Source: Salegentibacter sp. (GTDB lineage Bacteria > Bacteroidota > Bacteroidia > Flavobacteriales > Flavobacteriaceae). Taken from it: DNA of 7,241 nucleotides. This document shows positions 5,774 to 7,241 of the stretch, in pieces. The first letter of the stretch is position 1. Each line of letters starts with the position of its first letter. Under the pieces are notes generated by a model. It searched no databases, was not told where the DNA came from, and was given only the letters and a program-made list of their open reading frames with translations. The position numbers and the translations under genes are program-made. The stretch spans positions 1 to 7,241 of the forward strand of contig JAGXIG010000027.1 in the NCBI GenBank assembly GCA_024635815.1, read 5' to 3'.

Positions 5774-6445
5774 ATGAGAAGGAAAATTGCAAAATTTTCA
5801 ATCTTGCCTGTATTCGCAGGCTGCTTGTTTTTCAGTTTTTCAACCAGAGAAGCAGCAAATCTGGAAATTGAAGGTTATTCAACTTCCAATCTTGATCTAA
5901 ACTATACTGTGGCCCTTTTAGAGGAAAGCGAATTAGCAAAAGATCAAAGCCTTGACAGGGCGTTACCTGAACTGGGAAAGTCCTATGTTGGTTTTAAAGA
6001 AGCGCTGGGTTTTAAGGAATCTCGCGGAAATTATCAAACGATCAACAAGTTTGGTTATATGGGGAAATATCAATTTGGTATTGGAACCCTGGAATTACTG
6101 GGCATATACAACGGCACAGAATTCATGAACTCTCCAGAATTGCAGGAAGCTGCATTTTATACTAATACTTCCAGAAATAAATGGATCTTAATTCGTGATA
6201 TTGCTCGTTTTGAGGGCAAAGTAATCAACGGAGTTGAAGTAACCGAATCTGGAATTCTTGCTGCTGCTCACCTTGCGGGGCCGGGAAGCGTAAAGAAATA
6301 CTTGAGAAGCTGGGGCGCGCAATCATTTAGCGATGCTTTTGGAACTTCTATCAAGAATTATTTGAAAAAATTCGGAGGATACGATACTTCGTTTGTAAAA
6401 CCGGAACAAAATCCAAGAGTGAATATTAAAGCCTTTAGAGCTTAA
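5774..6445 (+). CDS. Secreted lysozyme-fold protein, probable peptidoglycan lytic enzyme
   Basis: This is probably an exported enzyme that cleaves peptidoglycan. Residues 1 to about 24 form a signal peptide with a basic start (MRRK) and a hydrophobic core. LPVFAGC (11-17) could be a lipobox with C17, but F at -3 is unusual and hydrophobic residues continue after it, so export type is unsure. Residues 25-70 look like a linker. The lysozyme/transglycosylase-like domain covers about 71-205: the likely catalytic glutamate is E82 in KESRGNY, followed by FGYMGKYQFG (93-102), a pattern like the ESxGxY...GxYQFG motif of lysozyme-fold enzymes, and by AAAHLAGPGSVKKYL (163-177). There is no LysM or other binding domain. 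The gene has its own promoter-like element. It follows mltG on the same strand and converges with the methyltransferase gene. Family assignment rests on motifs only. A non-catalytic structural role is possible. Confidence 0.75.
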   Translation: MRRKIAKFSILPVFAGCLFFSFSTREAANLEIEGYSTSNLDLNYTVALLEESELAKDQSLDRALPELGKSYVGFKEALGFKESRGNYQTINKFGYMGKYQFGIGTLELLGIYNGTEFMNSPELQEAAFYTNTSRNKWILIRDIARFEGKVINGVEVTESGILAAAHLAGPGSVKKYLRSWGAQSFSDAFGTSIKNYLKKFGGYDTSFVKPEQNPRVNIKAFRA

Positions 6446-7167
6446 ACTTCTCTCTGAAAGATAAAAATAGCAGGCCTCTTATGGAGGTCTGTTTTTGTTT
6501 CCATCCATTCTGAAACCGGTTTAGTAACAATATATTCAGTGGGAAGGGTGAGATCGCAGGCAACACAAAGTCGGGTTGCAGGTGTTAAGAATTGTAGCAA
6601 ATCTTCCAACAATTTGTTATTTCGATAAGGGGTTTCAATAAAAATTTGTGCTTCTTGTTTTTCAAAAGAAAGCCTTTCTAAATCTTTTATTTCCTTTTTT
6701 CTTTCCTTTTTATCTATGGGTAAATACCCGTTGAAGGTAAAACGCTGGCCATTCATTCCGCTACCCATCATAGCCAACAAAATTGAAGAAGGTCCAACTA
6801 AAGGAATTACCTGAATACCTTCGTTATGCGCAATTTTTACGACTTCGGCACCGGGATCTGCCACGCCGGGACAGCCGGCTTCACTCAATAAACCTATATT
6901 TTTTCCTTCTTTGCAATCATTTAAAAATGAAGGAATTTCTGAAGCTTCAGTAAATTTATTTAGATGAAAAAATTGAAGTAAAGATTGTTGCTTTTCTGGA
7001 ACCAGTTGTTTTATATGTCTTCTGGCAGTTTTTTCATTTTCAGCGATAAAAATATCCAGGCTTTCCATAATTTCTTTAACCTGCATCGGTAAAACCTGCA
7101 TTGGGTTTGCCGCTCCCATAGTGGTAGGAATAAGGTAAAGTTTTCCTGAATATTTAAAGTCTGACAT
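6442..7167 (-). CDS. RsmI-like SAM-dependent methyltransferase (tetrapyrrole methylase family)
   Basis: This is a cytosolic methyltransferase of the fold shared by cobalamin-pathway methylases and RsmI, which methylates the 2'-O of C1402 in 16S rRNA. Family marks are KLYLIPTTMG (9-18), IGLLSEAGCPGVADPGAEVV (91-110), IPLVGPSSILLAMMGSGM (121-138) and FTFNGYLP (143-150), plus the IFIETPYRNNKLLEDL block (175-190). It differs from true RsmI: the GNLxDxTxR region reads GAANPMQVLPMQV, the EDTRxT motif reads ENEKTARR (43-50), and the protein is 241 residues, against about 285, without the C-terminal tail. It is likely the divergent paralogue known in Bacteroidota, so I give no symbol, and its substrate is unknown. 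Its stop overlaps that of the convergent lysozyme-fold gene, and its ATG shares a base with the stop of the upstream gene (TAATG), which suggests coupled translation. Confidence 0.88.
   Translation of the reverse strand: MSDFKYSGKLYLIPTTMGAANPMQVLPMQVKEIMESLDIFIAENEKTARRHIKQLVPEKQQSLLQFFHLNKFTEASEIPSFLNDCKEGKNIGLLSEAGCPGVADPGAEVVKIAHNEGIQVIPLVGPSSILLAMMGSGMNGQRFTFNGYLPIDKKERKKEIKDLERLSFEKQEAQIFIETPYRNNKLLEDLLQFLTPATRLCVACDLTLPTEYIVTKPVSEWMETKTDLHKRPAIFIFQREV
6471..6491 (+). terminator. Rho-independent terminator inside the opposing coding sequence
   Basis: CAGGCCTC (6471-6478) pairs with GAGGTCTG (6484-6491), eight pairs including one G-U, with a 5-base loop, followed directly by TTTTT (6492-6496). 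It starts 26 bases after the lysozyme-fold gene stop. On the minus strand the G-U pair becomes a C-A mismatch, so it favours rightward transcripts. It lies within the 3' part of the methyltransferase coding sequence. Confidence 0.7.
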
Positions 7168-7241
7168 TAAGCTTTGTTTTCTTCTTTAAGCTGGGCTGCG
7201 ATTTTTTCACAGGCTTCATCCAGCATCTGGTATACATTTTC
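7167..7241 (-). CDS. 3' end of an unrecognised gene (partial)
   Basis: Only the last 24 codons and the TAA stop lie in the window, and the gene continues past the right edge. The frame is open to the edge and encodes a charged, probably helical tail (…YQMLDEACEKIAAQLKEEN…). The stop overlaps the methyltransferase ATG by one base as TAATG, so the two are probably in one minus-strand operon. The tail is too short to name a family. Confidence 0.7.
   Translation of the reverse strand, partial: ENVYQMLDEACEKIAAQLKEENKA

Noticed and set aside
6442..7167. Naming this gene rsmI
   Set aside because: Two signature motifs and the C-terminal tail of RsmI are missing, so only the family level is supported.
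1..7241. Mobile element, CRISPR array, tRNA, rRNA or defence system
   Set aside because: I saw no transposase, no regularly spaced repeats, no cloverleaf or rRNA sequence and no abrupt change in composition. All identifiable genes are core functions.

Overview
The window looks like chromosomal DNA of a marine-type member of the Flavobacteriia (Bacteroidota), near Gramella, Salegentibacter or Zunongwangia. This is inferred from the low GC content, the TAnnTTTG promoter elements ahead of several genes, the mostly weak Shine-Dalgarno signals and the style of the proteins. No species can be named from the sequence alone. The window holds core housekeeping genes. I see no insertion sequence, phage gene, CRISPR array, rRNA or tRNA.

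Left part (1-3078, all minus strand): two single genes, each with its own terminator. A 482-residue glyceraldehyde-3-phosphate dehydrogenase has an extra N-terminal region of about 130 residues and sequence marks of the GapB-like, NADP-using, gluconeogenic type. Upstream of it lies a membrane-anchored HtrA/DegP-type serine protease with two PDZ regions. A promoter-like element at 33-40 points left, out of the window.

Centre (3079-5565): a 137-bp divergent region separates the protease from a tightly packed plus-strand operon. The operon is dapF (meso-diaminopimelate synthesis), a GNAT N-acetyltransferase that overlaps dapF by 13 bases, and mltG (peptidoglycan strand-terminating transglycosylase), whose ATG overlaps the acetyltransferase stop by one base. 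dapF supplies a peptidoglycan building block and MltG trims growing strands.

Right part (5566-7241): a 208-bp intergenic region carries a promoter, an inverted repeat and a leader of about 65 bases ahead of a secreted lysozyme-fold protein. That gene converges with a short, divergent RsmI-like tetrapyrrole-methylase-family methyltransferase. The two stop codons overlap in the palindrome TTAA, and the terminator of the first gene lies inside the coding sequence of the second. The last 75 bases are the 3' end of another minus-strand gene, coupled to the methyltransferase by TAATG.

No new multi-gene system is evident. The points most worth a second look are the long GAPDH with altered cofactor residues, the lysozyme-fold protein and its leader, the terminator inside a coding sequence, and the non-canonical RsmI paralogue.
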